From: Vitis vinifera
Lineage: Eukaryota > Streptophyta > Magnoliopsida > Vitales > Vitaceae
Assembly (NCBI RefSeq): GCF_030704535.1
Contig: NC_081822.1
Coordinates: 10,905,001-10,969,000, forward strand
DNA: 64,000 nucleotides
Direction: 5' to 3'
Shown here: positions 12,212-24,400 of the stretch, piece by piece
Layout of the letters: each line of letters begins with the position of its first letter
Numbering within the stretch: position 1 is the first letter of the stretch
Translations under genes and position numbers: made by a program
Notes under the pieces: model-generated
Database searches by the model: none
What the model saw: the letters and a program-made list of their open reading frames with translations, nothing else
Told to the model about the DNA's origin: nothing

Positions 12212-15200
12212 TTACGCGTCCGCTGCATCCTTTGCAATCGGGCTAACATGAATGGGGCAGCCGCTTTTTAGTCTCGAGAATAGAGCCCACTTCTCGATGC
12301 TTGAATCCGGGTTCACTACCGTCCAGCTGTTCAAATTCATATTCATAGACTTTATTAATGTGATCATCACATTCTTTACTATTTTTCTTATGACAAAAAT
12401 TAGTACTTGTTTGCCTATGCTTTTGTGTTTCAATTCTATGCCCCCATTCATGAAATAGATGTACAATATGAATCATGTAAGGGTCAAGAAAAGATGGTAA
12501 CTATTATATGCTTGTATAAAAATCTGGTTTTTTCCTTGGGCATGATGAGCATGACCCTTTGTCCATAATAAAAATCATGGTTCAACTGGCCATCACATAA
12601 CAATAGGTTGACATTTTTTGAGGAAAAATCAGAACATGTGCATGTGACAAGTTATGATTGGTCCTACTTTTGGTATCGACTAATTGGTTAAGGTAGCGGA
12701 CCCTTTTTGAGTGAAACTGGTTTTTAAATGGTTGTGTTTTTTAGCAGGATCATAAAAGGCCCAAGTGGTCCAAAATTTCAGTGCTCTGGATGGATCGATA
12801 GGCCCATAATGTAAAGAGGAGGTTGGTTCCACGGGCAGCGATTCAATTTGAGGCTCTTCATGATCCAAAATTACAATAATAAAAAGTCAACAATTCAAGA
12901 ATGTTAGAAAATTGAATTGCGAAGAAACGAGTCCCCTGGAGGCATATGCCAAATTTAATGACAATAAAAAATGGATGGAACTCACTTGTAAGTGGTAATC
13001 AGGCGGTGCAGAAAGACTAGCATCATGGCTTTAGCCATGTTCATTCCCAGGCATGTCCTCCCCCCAGTTCCGAAAGCTAAAAAGCTATTTGGCTTTGGTT
13101 CACCCTGATTATGAGAAATATATCTTATCAAAGCTGAGATAAGTTTTTTTTTTTTTTTTTTTTCTAATATTCTCGATCGAAGGTAGAAAGCAATACATTG
13201 TTTGAAAATGTAGTCTTACATCAAACCTGGAAGGAATGAACATGGTGGGATTGTTGTACAACGTAGGATCAAGATGTATAGATCTAGCATCGATATTGAT
13301 GTTCCACCCCTTCTTGATCTTAAACCCTGCAGAGGAAAAAAATTTCACATCTGGAAATATAAATGACAGGATTCATAAATTTCAAGGCAGTTGAAGAACC
13401 AACCTTGAACCTCACAGTCCTGGAGGGCTACTCTTGGGAGCCATGCTACTATAGATGCCATCCTTAACGATTCTTTCACCACCTTAGAAGCATATGGCAT
13501 CTCATTAAGATCATCCAGTGTAAGAGACGAGGTGTGTGAAGTTTTTTCTGCAATTCGGCCTTGCTCTGCCTGTTTAGATAACGAAACCGACTGATACATT
13601 ACTCACTTTGAATTTTAAGTGGCAAAGAACAAAAGATATAATGCAATTATGAATTTAAAGTTTGTATGTATATATACAAACTCTAATGTTTGGACTCACT
13701 CTGAGTGTGTGGAGGACCTGTTGGTTCTCGTCCAGGTACTTCACCATCCAAGTGATTGCACTTGCTGTTGTATCCTGGCCTGCATATGTATTGGATCAAC
13801 ACAAGATTTGATGCATGCAATGGAGGATTAATGAAGGGAGGGGGCTGTTAATTATGAATGACCTGCAATTATCATGGTTAAAATGTTGTCTTGGATCTCT
13901 GCATCCGTTAAGGGTGGGACTTCATCACAACAGGCACTACCATTGTCTTTCAGGAGATGTTGTAGAAAGTCTTCATGATAGGCTTCTCCTCTTCTCCTTT
14001 CCTCGATTTTCTTCTCCAGCATTTTCATTACTCTTTTTCTTGCCTGTCCCATCAATTCAGTGTTCATTAAATATCCAGCAAAAATATCTTCATTTTCCTC
14101 AAGGAGAGGGATTTGGGTTTCAAGATTTCCCATAAGGTAAAAATGAATCCGAACTGCTGAGTCTAATAAAATGGGAAGCCCATTAGGCTGGAAGGAAGGG
14201 CATGCATGAAGTGAATGGGCTTTGTTAAGGTGAAATTAATTACCTCAAGGCCTTTATAGAATCGAGTGCAGGGTAGCCTCAAAGGGAAGGCAATCATTGC
14301 TTCACAAACATGGGCAACATCCTTTTGCAGCATCTCTACTTCATCTCCGCTCTCTAAACTCATCAACATCTTGCACATGGCTTTACAGATTAGCTACACC
14401 AAATAAAATCACAAGCGAATGACATTCACTGCAAAGCGTTATATCTTTTCAAATCTTTAAATGATCTTAAACTGCTAAACAAACCTCAAGAGCTTCATGG
14501 AGCACAACCACAGTGGGTTTGTGTTCCCAGCCACTGAGAGTAGTGACAATCAGTTGATCAAACTGTTTGATAAATGAGGAAATGGAAGCAGTAGAGAAGA
14601 GATTGATCAGACGACCACGGATCAATTTGTGGTGCTGATGAGATGCACACAGTAGGCTCTCATTTCCCACTAGCTCTGCGATTGATTTTATGTATCTCTT
14701 TGTGAACTTCCCCACTTCATTGTTCAGTACCACTTTTGCCGACTCCGTGCTTGAAACAAAAACATGAGTCTGCCCAAATATGCTGGTCCTAAAACAGTTT
14801 CCATACCTGTCACCGAAAATTTCCGATCATTTCCAAATTGGGGTCTCGCCTTAGCCCTTGATTTCAAACTGATCAGTTCAGATTTAAGAAACTATGGGGA
14901 ACAAATCTATTCAACTCAAGACTTAAATGATCCCTTTTCCACTCCTCTTCACATATTCTTACAAGACTCAAACGAAGAGTGATTTTAGTACGGATTATTA
15001 AATTATGGACAAGGACTGCCCAATATAACTGGTAAGCTTATGTATGCATCAAAAAAGTAGAAATTCAAAGTTAAATATACTTCATTAAAATTCTGAAAAT
15101 AGTCTTTAAAAATTGAACAGTGGTACTGCATGAAACAAATCATTTAATTTCCATGCATATTATCTTAATCCAACCTTACCAAAGAAAAGATTACCGACTC

Positions 15201-15561
15201 AACTTCAAAACTTACTTTAAGGCAGGGCGGACGAATCTAATATATATACATAGACGTCTTTATAGTGGCGGAGAGATAGAGAGGGGTGTTACCGGAGTTG
15301 ACGAATATGAACAAAGTCATAGAAGCCTTTGGAAGAGCTGGTGGCAGCCATGAAGTGCAGAGTTTCTCCGATCAAGGGTAGTCCTCTACTCCCGGGAGGA
15401 ATCTTGGCAGTTGATTCCCAATGAGAGTCACGCAAGACCCTGGCTATCCCACGCATCAACCACATCAACGAGACGATGAGCACCACTGTGTAACAGCAAA
15501 GCTGGAGAGTGGCATTAGGCAAAAGATTCAGCATGCTCCTTTTGATCTCATCCAACTCCAT
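12212..15561 (-). CDS. Cytochrome P450, CYP85 clan, probably CYP722-like
   Basis: Membrane-anchored haem monooxygenase, 502 residues in nine exons: 15293-15561, 14485-14806, 14244-14393, 13863-14043, 13700-13779, 13404-13569, 13220-13326, 12986-13104 and 12212-12326. All junctions are GT-AG and phases match throughout. Features in order: N-terminal anchor helix (about 17-38), proline hinge IPPGSRGLPLIGET, oxygen-binding I-helix AGQDTTASAITW spanning exons 4 and 5, K-helix ESLR, PSRFD, and the haem loop FGTGGRTCLG with its cysteine thiolate in exon 8. The hinge, I-helix and YGNCFRTSIFG segment place it in the CYP85 clan, which handles terpenoid hormones such as abscisic acid, brassinosteroids, gibberellins and strigolactones. 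Its resemblance to CYP722 is from memory, so the substrate is inference. No disabling change is seen. Confidence 0.88.
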
Positions 15562-17889
15562 GCTTGCTTCTCAAGTTTTCAATGCATTACTTCTGCATCT
15601 ATTTATTTTGATTTTTTGATTTTATTTTTTAAATTAATGAATAGAGGAAGGGAGACACCGATGGTGTTTTGGACTGGAGGAGTGTGAAGTAATGTTTCCA
15701 CTTTCGAACAAAGTGCTCTTAAATTGGACGGTCTGGCTTGCTCCACCCATTATCACACGTCATACACCTATCACCACCAATTGTGACTTGTGAGCGCTCA
15801 TCTATACTTACGTTTCTTTATCATTAATTCCTGTTTGTATTTCTTTATGCCATCATAAATTCATTTTTTATTCTTGTGAAAAGGGATTAATTATTTACCT
15901 GAACACCCAATTAGTTATTTATGATCATAATTTGAAATTTGGTTCAACGTATTGTACGGATCCTGATATTTGATATGATAATTTAGTTAGTGTTAGTTCA
16001 AGGTTTTGTAATGGGTGAGTCCTATGTATATGAAAAATGCTATGAAAGACTACACATATATAAAATGTTATGAGGGCTAATAAGACGAGTGAGAAAAATC
16101 TCGCTAGGCGTGTGCTTGTGTACGTGCAATTTTTCATCTCCATCAATTTCAAGACATCAAAACACACCAAATAAAGGTCAAATGATTCTAGAAGTAACTT
16201 GACTATTGGGAGTAGTGCTCATGTGCAAATGGAATTTAAAGAAGTAGTGGAATTTGTATTTGAGATTGGCCTTACTCTTATTTTGAGAGTTGTTGCCTTA
16301 TATCATCTTTTAGGTGGAATTTGATTTTTATTTCAAGATTAGATGATATCGAATGCTCTTTTAATATTTTTTATGGCAATTTAAAGTTGATTTATGATTC
16401 TAATGTTTTTAGCAATCAACTTTTATGTAATGAATTATACAAGTTGAAAATTTGTCCTATTTCTACTTTAAATGTTGAAAATGGTAGCATCCAACTAAAA
16501 AAAATTCTATGTGATTGGATCATATTTCTAAAGAAAAACTTTCCTTTAATATTAAATTAAACAACAACCTATGCAATAAAAGTAAATAGAGGGGGAAATA
16601 GAGATGCAAATATGATTTTATAATGTTTCAACAAATGTTACCTCCATTCATTTTCTTCAATTTCCTTTTCGAGTGAGGGTTCTATTAATGTAAGACTTCC
16701 AATCCAAGCTTTCAAGCTTTATACTTGGATTGGATGGTTCCATTGGACTCTAATAACACTTTTTAAGTTCAATGTCAACTTGATGCTTAAACTCTCAACT
16801 TTTTTCAAATAAGGGATGTTTAATCACATTCAAAGCTTGACATAGAGAAAAATGAATAGATGGAAAATTCAATAAAAGTGTTTTCTTATCGATAAATGCA
16901 TTTGAGTTTTGGTTCAATCAATTGAGTAGATATTGGGCATTAGCTGCACTGTTAAACACTTTTTCTATAAAATTTAGCATTGACCATTCAAGCTTTAATT
17001 TGATCAATTGAGTAGCTATTGGACATTAAATGCATTATAAGTAGTCATTGGTTATTTTTAAACTTCAATTGACCCTTGTCATTGCTCAACAGACAAACAT
17101 TACATTTATCGAAACACTAATGGTAATCTCATCATTTTTAATCAAATATTTCTTAAAAAAAAAAGTTTGATAGAATGATACTATGAAAATATCCAAGGTA
17201 TCTCCTCTATTTATTTCCATTGAAATATTTGTATACATCAATCAATAAGAATATTCAATCTTTATTTGACTATATTTTCAAAAAATGCCATGTCAAATTT
17301 CGAATATGATATAGATGGTGTCACAAGAGTGCATGATTCCAATCCCACATGGTTGGAAAAAAATAGGAACCATATATTGAATTTGTGAAGGAATGAAAAT
17401 CTTTAAACTAGGACCCCCATATATCATCAGTGCCGGCAAAAAATAGAAATTGTTTGCAGACGATATATCAACAAGATTAGTTTGCAATTTGACTCTATTC
17501 AATTTCAGCCAAACTAAAATCGTTTTCACTCAATATTTGGCAAAGAATCATTTTTCAAGTTCATTATCTGTTAGTGAATATTGTCGCATCCTTATATGAT
17601 GGAGATAAGAATAACGACTTTAAAGGTTATGTCTAATTCCCAAAAAATACTAAAAAAGAATTTTCATGTTTGATTTTACCATAAAAAAAAAAATGAAAAA
17701 ATGTCAACTATAATTAAAATCAATAAGAAATTTATATATTTTAAATTATTTAATATTTATATGATAGAGTTAAATAAATGAAATGTACTTAGAGTAATAA
17801 ATAAAAAATAATTTATTGATTTAAAATTTATATATTTTTTTATTTTTTTTCTTTCACATTTTTTCTTAAACTTTTTGGAAGGAAACATA
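15562..17889. other. Intergenic upstream of the P450 gene
   Basis: No gene is recognised. The first few hundred bases are the P450 promoter side, with no clear TATA box. The rest is AT-rich without repeats that I could delimit. Confidence 0.4.
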
Positions 17890-18168
17890 GATGGTGTTTG
17901 TTTTTTTGGCTTTTTGCTGAAAGCAATTTGTTTTCAGAATTTAAGTTGTTTGTTTTTCTACTTTTTCATGACTTATTATAAACTTTTTATTAAATAAAAA
18001 AAGTCAAAATATGTAACTTTTTCTAAATATAAAAAATAACATATTTATTTATTTAATTTTTTTTAATACTTAATAGAAATGAAATATTACAAAAGCAAAT
18101 AACATAATATTTAACATTATTAAGTATTAAGGTTCTATTTAAAATTAGGTAAAAAAACAAACACCGTC
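17890..18168. mobile_element. MITE-like element, Harbinger-type candidate
   Basis: A 279-bp AT-rich segment with inverted ends GATGGTGTTTGTTTTTTT and AAAAAAACAAACACCGTC. It is flanked by ATA on both sides (17887-17889 and 18169-18171), which would be a 3-bp target duplication. The ends match those of the element at 21133-21339. It has no coding capacity. PIF/Harbinger assignment rests on end sequence and 3-bp flanks only. Confidence 0.65.
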
Positions 18169-18422
18169 ATAGTTTAGGAGTTTTTTCTTTTTTTTAAAAA
18201 TTAAATTAAATTTGTTGAGATATTTCTTTGAGTGGATACTATGTATAAATAACTCAATATATTCCTTTCAATCTGATAAAGAAGGGGAAACAGCATATCG
18301 GCTTAAATTCCAAAACCCTTGATTACTAGAACCAATACCAACAGATACACCAACATCACAAAATCATTTAAGAAAAATAAATTTAAGTCTGCAGAATTCT
18401 CTCAAATAAGTCGCACTTGCCT

Positions 18423-18427
<5 letters not shown>

Positions 18428-18455
<28 letters not shown>
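18428..18455. repeat. AT microsatellite touching the SABATH-1 stop codon
   Basis: An uninterrupted TA/AT run of about 28 bp ends immediately next to the minus-strand TAA stop (18456-18458), so it starts the 3' UTR of SABATH-1. Slippage here could alter the 3' UTR but not the protein. Confidence 0.9.
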
Positions 18456-18459
<4 letters not shown>

Positions 18460-21400
18460 CCTTTTTTGACAAGGGAAATAACCAAAACGATGTACTTGGG
18501 TGTAGTCTTTGACAAGTGATCATCCACAATGTCGCCATACCTTTTAAATAGATCATCCATTATATGTCCTCCAAAGTGGAATTCCAGCATGGACTCCACC
18601 ACAGCTCTAATAATCTTTGAGTGTCCATGGCCCCTCGATAGTGCTTCCGATGTGGGATACACACCTTCACTCACAGAACTATTCCCATCATTTCCATTAA
18701 TCCAATCAATTTCAAAAGTCTCGAGGCGGTCGAGGATGAATGATCCTTCTTTTTGTATCTCAAAGTCCACTTCTTCAGGAGACGGTGTGTAGAAGGGCAA
18801 ATTGAAAGAATCGGCCTTCTCTTCTTCAACAAGGCCCTGCAAGTAATGATGATCTTAGTGAGCTAAGATGCTTACTCTATTTGTTTCTGTTGGAGTTGTA
18901 GGAAGAGTGTAAATAATTTTTTTTTTATTCTATTATTCTTATATTTTTTTGGAAGAATCCTATTGAGAATTATTTTTATTTTATTTTATTTTATTAGTGT
19001 TATATTTTTGGAAAGAATTCTATTGGGATTGTGCTAGTGGAGCCCCATTCCATTTATAAGTAAAATTTTCTTCCACTTTGAGTCATATTATAACTACAAG
19101 TAGAGTCCTATTGAGACTGTGATAGTGGCCTATAAAAACAGATCACCCCTCACTCTCTATATATGAATGCCAATTTTTCAGATAATTTTTCAGAGAGTAT
19201 TTTCATATATCTATCTAGATGAATTTTTTCAAAACTCGAGTTGCACACATCTCGCTTACAGAGTACACCAAAGGCGAGATCTAGCTATTGAATCCTGGAG
19301 GTAGACCACTGATACCCTAGTACATCGAATTCGTCTTCGAGAAAGGTGGAAGGTGGATATATTTCAAGGACAGTGTTTATCACGCCTCAGATAAGTTTTT
19401 CTTCTTATTATGTTTTTTGTTTGTGTCTTTTGGGCTAGTCATTTGTTTCCATACCCTTAAATCCAACATTCTTGAAATATATCCAAATGGAAGTTTACTT
19501 AGTTCACACCCGTACTGACATCTCTAAAATTGATCCATTCAATGGGACATTCTTTAAAAGATGGCAGTAAATGGTTTTATTTGCAATTGATGTAGTGAAC
19601 TTGGGACACATTTTGACTGACCAAAAACCAGAAAATGGTTTTCATTTGTTACCAACCTGGGAAACTTGAAATAAACAAGTTAAGCATGATATTCTAAGTA
19701 CCCTTTCTAATGAACATTTTGATATTTATTGTCAATTTAAAGTTGCAAAAGAAATTTGGGATGCAATAAATAAAAAATATATTTTGAAAAATACAAAAAC
19801 TCAAAAATATGTCATAGGGAATTTTAGAAATTTCCAAATGACCGAGGATGAAAATGTATCATCTCAAATCCATGACTACCACTTGTTGATTAATGACTTA
19901 GCTATTGAAGACATTAAATTACTCGAACTTTTTATAGTTGGTTATTTAGTAGAGACTCTTCCACAGTCTTGAAAAGACTACAAAAATAACATGAAACATA
20001 AAAGGAAACAGATGTCCGTAGAGGATGTCATACTCCATAGTAGGATTGAGGAACAAAACCGAAATAGGGACAATGTCGAGAAAGCTAAGGAATTTTCTTC
20101 TAAGACTAATGTAGTAGAAGAAAAACCCAAACCCAAAAACAACAGGTCCAAAAATCAAAACTCTTAGACCAAGCTCAATGCATCAAACAAGGTCTAAAAC
20201 CCAACTATTAAAAAACGGGGTAATTGCTTTGTCTGTGGCAAACCTAGACACCATGCAGCTCAATGTCGCCACAGGAAGAGAACTAAGAAGTCCAATTCAA
20301 AGGCAAATCTGGCAGAGGTAGAGGTGATCACAGTAGTAATCTCCTCTGAGGTGAGCATGGTCACCAATATGAAGGACTGGGTGGTAGACTTTGGGGCTAC
20401 TAGGCACATCTATGAGAATAGAAGTGCATTTACTTCCTATACCACTGTAAAGGAAGGAGAAAAACAAATGTTCTTGGGTGATTCTAGATCTACTCCAGTG
20501 ATTGGCAAAGGAAAAGTTCTCTTCAAGCTAACCTCTAGAAAAGTGTTTGCCCTTAGTGATGTTCTTCATGTGCCAAATATCCGTTGGAACTTGGTGTCAG
20601 TATCTCTGCTTGGAAAAGCAAGAATGAGGATCTTGTTTGACTCTGATAAAATAGTTTTAACCAAGGATGATACATTTGTGGGAAAAGGGCTATTGTAATA
20701 AGGGTTTATTTATGTTGAATGTTTCTGATAATATCAATAATAATGCATCCTCTTCTTTTGCTTACATAGTTGATTCTTGTGATATTTGGCATGGTAGACT
20801 AGGACATGTGAATTTTTCATATATGAAGAAAACGATTGAATTGAGTTTAATCCCTAAACTATCCTTAGAAAACCATGCAAAATGTGAATTTTGTGTAGAA
20901 TATAAAGCCACAAAGAAATCTTGCAAATCAATTGAAAGAGAATCAGATCTACTAAGTTTAATACACAGTGACTTAGGAAACCTAAAAAAATACAATGACT
21001 AGAGGTGGTAAACGATTCTACATAACTTTTATAGATAACTACTCAAGGTATACAAGGGTAATCTTTTGAGAAACAAAGATGAAGCAAAAAATGTTTTCAT
21101 CAAGTATAAAAATGAAGTAGAAAATTAACTAAGGTGGTGTTTGTTTTTTGACTGAATAGAAAAAACCAAAATATTTGGTTTTTTCTATTCAACTAAAAGT
21201 GACATATTAACATCATCCAACATAATTAAAGTGAACTTGTTATCAATAGATTCAATTTAGTTATGTTGGATGATGTTAACAGGTTACTTTTAACTGAATA
21301 GAAAAAACAAAATATTTTGGCAAAAAAACAAACACTACCTAAGAAAATTAAAAGGTTTAGAACTGATAGAGGATGAGAGTATGAGTCCAACCCCTTTAAT

Positions 21401-24400
21401 TTTTTATTTTTTTGTGAAGATCATGGGATCATTCACGAAACTACTCATCCTTATTCCTCTTAGTCTAATGGAGTAGCAGAAAGGAAAAAAATAGGACCTT
21501 AAAAGAAATTATGAATGCAATGTTGGTAAGTTCAGGAGCACCCTTGAACTTGTGAGGGAAATTTATTCTATCCGCATGTCATATTCAAAATAGAATACCT
21601 TACAAGAAAACTAGTAAAACTCCTTATGAGTTGTGGAAAGGTTATGCGCCTAATATAGCATACCTGAAAGTGTGGAGGTGTTTAGCTAAAGTTCTTCTCC
21701 CTTAACCTAAAAAACGAAAACTAAGTCCTAAAACCTTCGATGCAATGTTCATGGGCTAAGTTAGGAATAGTGCGACGTATAGGTTTCTTGTTACTAAGTC
21801 AAAAAACAATTATGTAGATGTCAATACTATAATAGAAACAAAGAATGTAGATTTCTTTGAAAACATCTTTCCTGTGAAACTAAATGGTGAACAACAAGTT
21901 CAGAAAACAAGTAGAGAAAAATCTATTGAACCTTCTGAATTTGAACCTAAAAGGAGTAAAAGATATAGGAAAGAAACAAACCTTGGAGATGATTTCTACA
22001 CCTTTCTAATAGATGAGGACCCTATATCCTACAAATAAGCTATAACTTCTCCTGATGCACCATTCTGGAAGGAGCCCATTAACAATGAAATCAAATCAAT
22101 CATGTATAACCATACATGGGAGTTAGTAGATTTACTTCTTGGTGCAAAGACTATTGGTTGTAAGTGGATCTTTAAAAGAAAATTAAAACAAGATGGGTCC
22201 ATAAAGAAGTATAAAGCTCATTTAGTTGTCAAAGACTTTAAACAAAGGAAGAATGTAGATTACTTTGACACATTTGCCCCTATGACTAGAATAGTATCAA
22301 TTAAAGTATTGATTGCTCTAGCTTCCATTCATAATTTGATGATACACCAAATGAATGCCAAGACTACATTCTTGAATGAGGATTTGGAATAGGAAATGTA
22401 TATGGATCAACCTAAGGGTTGTGTAATTCCAGGGAAGGAGAAAAAGGTGTGTAGATTGGTTAAACCACTATATGAGTAAAAACAAGCTCCCAAACAGTGG
22501 CACAACAAGTTTGATCATGTATTAGCAACTAATGGATATTCCATTAATGATGATGATAAGTGTATCTACAACAAGTATGAGGATAACACATGTGTAGTCA
22601 TCCGCCTTTATGTTGATGACATGCTGATATTTGGAACTAGTCTATAGGTCGTATGTGAGACTAAGAAATTCCTAAGTTCTAAGTTTGATATGAAAGACCT
22701 AAGAGAGGCAGAGGTGATTATAGGAATTAAAATAACTAGAACACCTAATGGGATTAAACTTTCTTAAGAGCACTATGTTGAAAAGATTCTAAGGAAGTTT
22801 GAACACTTTGATTGTAAACCAGTGTCAACTCCTTATGATCCCAGCTCATAGCTGAAGAAAAATAGAGAACATGGTGTTGCCCAAATAGAGTATGCTCAGA
22901 TCGTAGGGAGCCTAATGTACTTAATGAACCGTACTAGACCTGACGTTGCTTATACAACAGGTAGATTGAGGCAGTACACCCAAAGTCCTAATCAGGACCA
23001 TTGGACTGTTGTTCGTAGAGTTCTTAAGTATTTGAGAGGTACCATTAACTATAGTTTGTGCTTTAATGCATTTCCAAGTGTTCTTGAAGGATTTAGTGAT
23101 GCAAATTGGATCTCAGATTTAGATGAGATGAAATCCACTAGTGGATTTATTTTCATCATTGGTGGAAGTGTAGTTTCTTGGAAGTATACCAAGAAAACTT
23201 GCATTACTCGGTCTATTATGGAGGTTGAATTTATTGCCTTAGAAAAGGCAAGTGCTGAGGTTGAGTGGCTTGAAAACCTCTTAGTAGATATTCCTTGATG
23301 GACGAGACCAACCACATCTGTGTCTATGCGTTGTGATAGCCAAACTGCAATTGCTAAGGCTAAGAGTAAATTACTTAATGGGAAGAACACGCATATACGT
23401 CTAAGGCACAATATTGTGCGACAACTGCTTAAAACATGGGTTATATCCCTAGAATTTGTGAGGTTAGAGTTGAATTTGGTCGATCATTTGACCAAACCAC
23501 TAAATAAGAAACTAGTGGAAGAAACATCGAGAGGGATGGGGCTTATGCCTATTACAGAAGTCAAAAGTGATGGTAACCCAACCTATTAGAATGGAAATTC
23601 CATGAAGTAGGTTCATATGGATAATAACAAATCACTTGTTGTCTTGAGGTGTTCTATCAACTCTAATTGTATGAGAGTCTATCCCTATGGTATAAATAGA
23701 GTGTATTCTACATTGATTAAGGTTGAGTGTTTACTCTTAATGAATACCATATTCCTTATGGATGGTATGTTTAAATACAAAACATACTTGATGGATTCAC
23801 CTATATGAGAGTAGAGGCGGGACTGCTTCCTATGAGAACTTAGGCAAGTTCTCTAGAGCTCTCATGAATATCGAGGTAGGGCACATGGCCTATTTGTGCC
23901 AACTCATTTGTATAGCTCGTATCGTAGTTGAGAAAACCAATATGGATAAAAGTCCCTTGAGTTACATCAAGAAACACTGGTTCATAGAAATTTATTTTTA
24001 CCGTGTTTTGTGATTCAATACTTATTTGTCCTAAGACTGGTTCATCGCCTTTGGGCACCATTATTGATGCATTGGATTTTTTTTTCCTAAAAAAAAATAA
24101 AAATCATGTTTACACTCTATGGGGATTGTAGGAAGAGTGTAAATAATTTTTTTTTTCTATTAGTCTTAAATTTTTGGGAAGAATCCTATTGGAAATTATT
24201 TTTATTTTATATTATTTTATTCTATTATATTCTACTAGTCTTATATTTTTTGGAAGAGTCTTATTGGGATTGTGCTAGTGGAGTCTCATTCTATTTATAA
24301 GTAGAGTCATCTTCCACTTTGAGTCATATTCTAATTACACATAAAGTCTCATTGGAACTGTGTTAGTGGTCTATAAAAGCAAGTCACCCCTCACTCTCTA

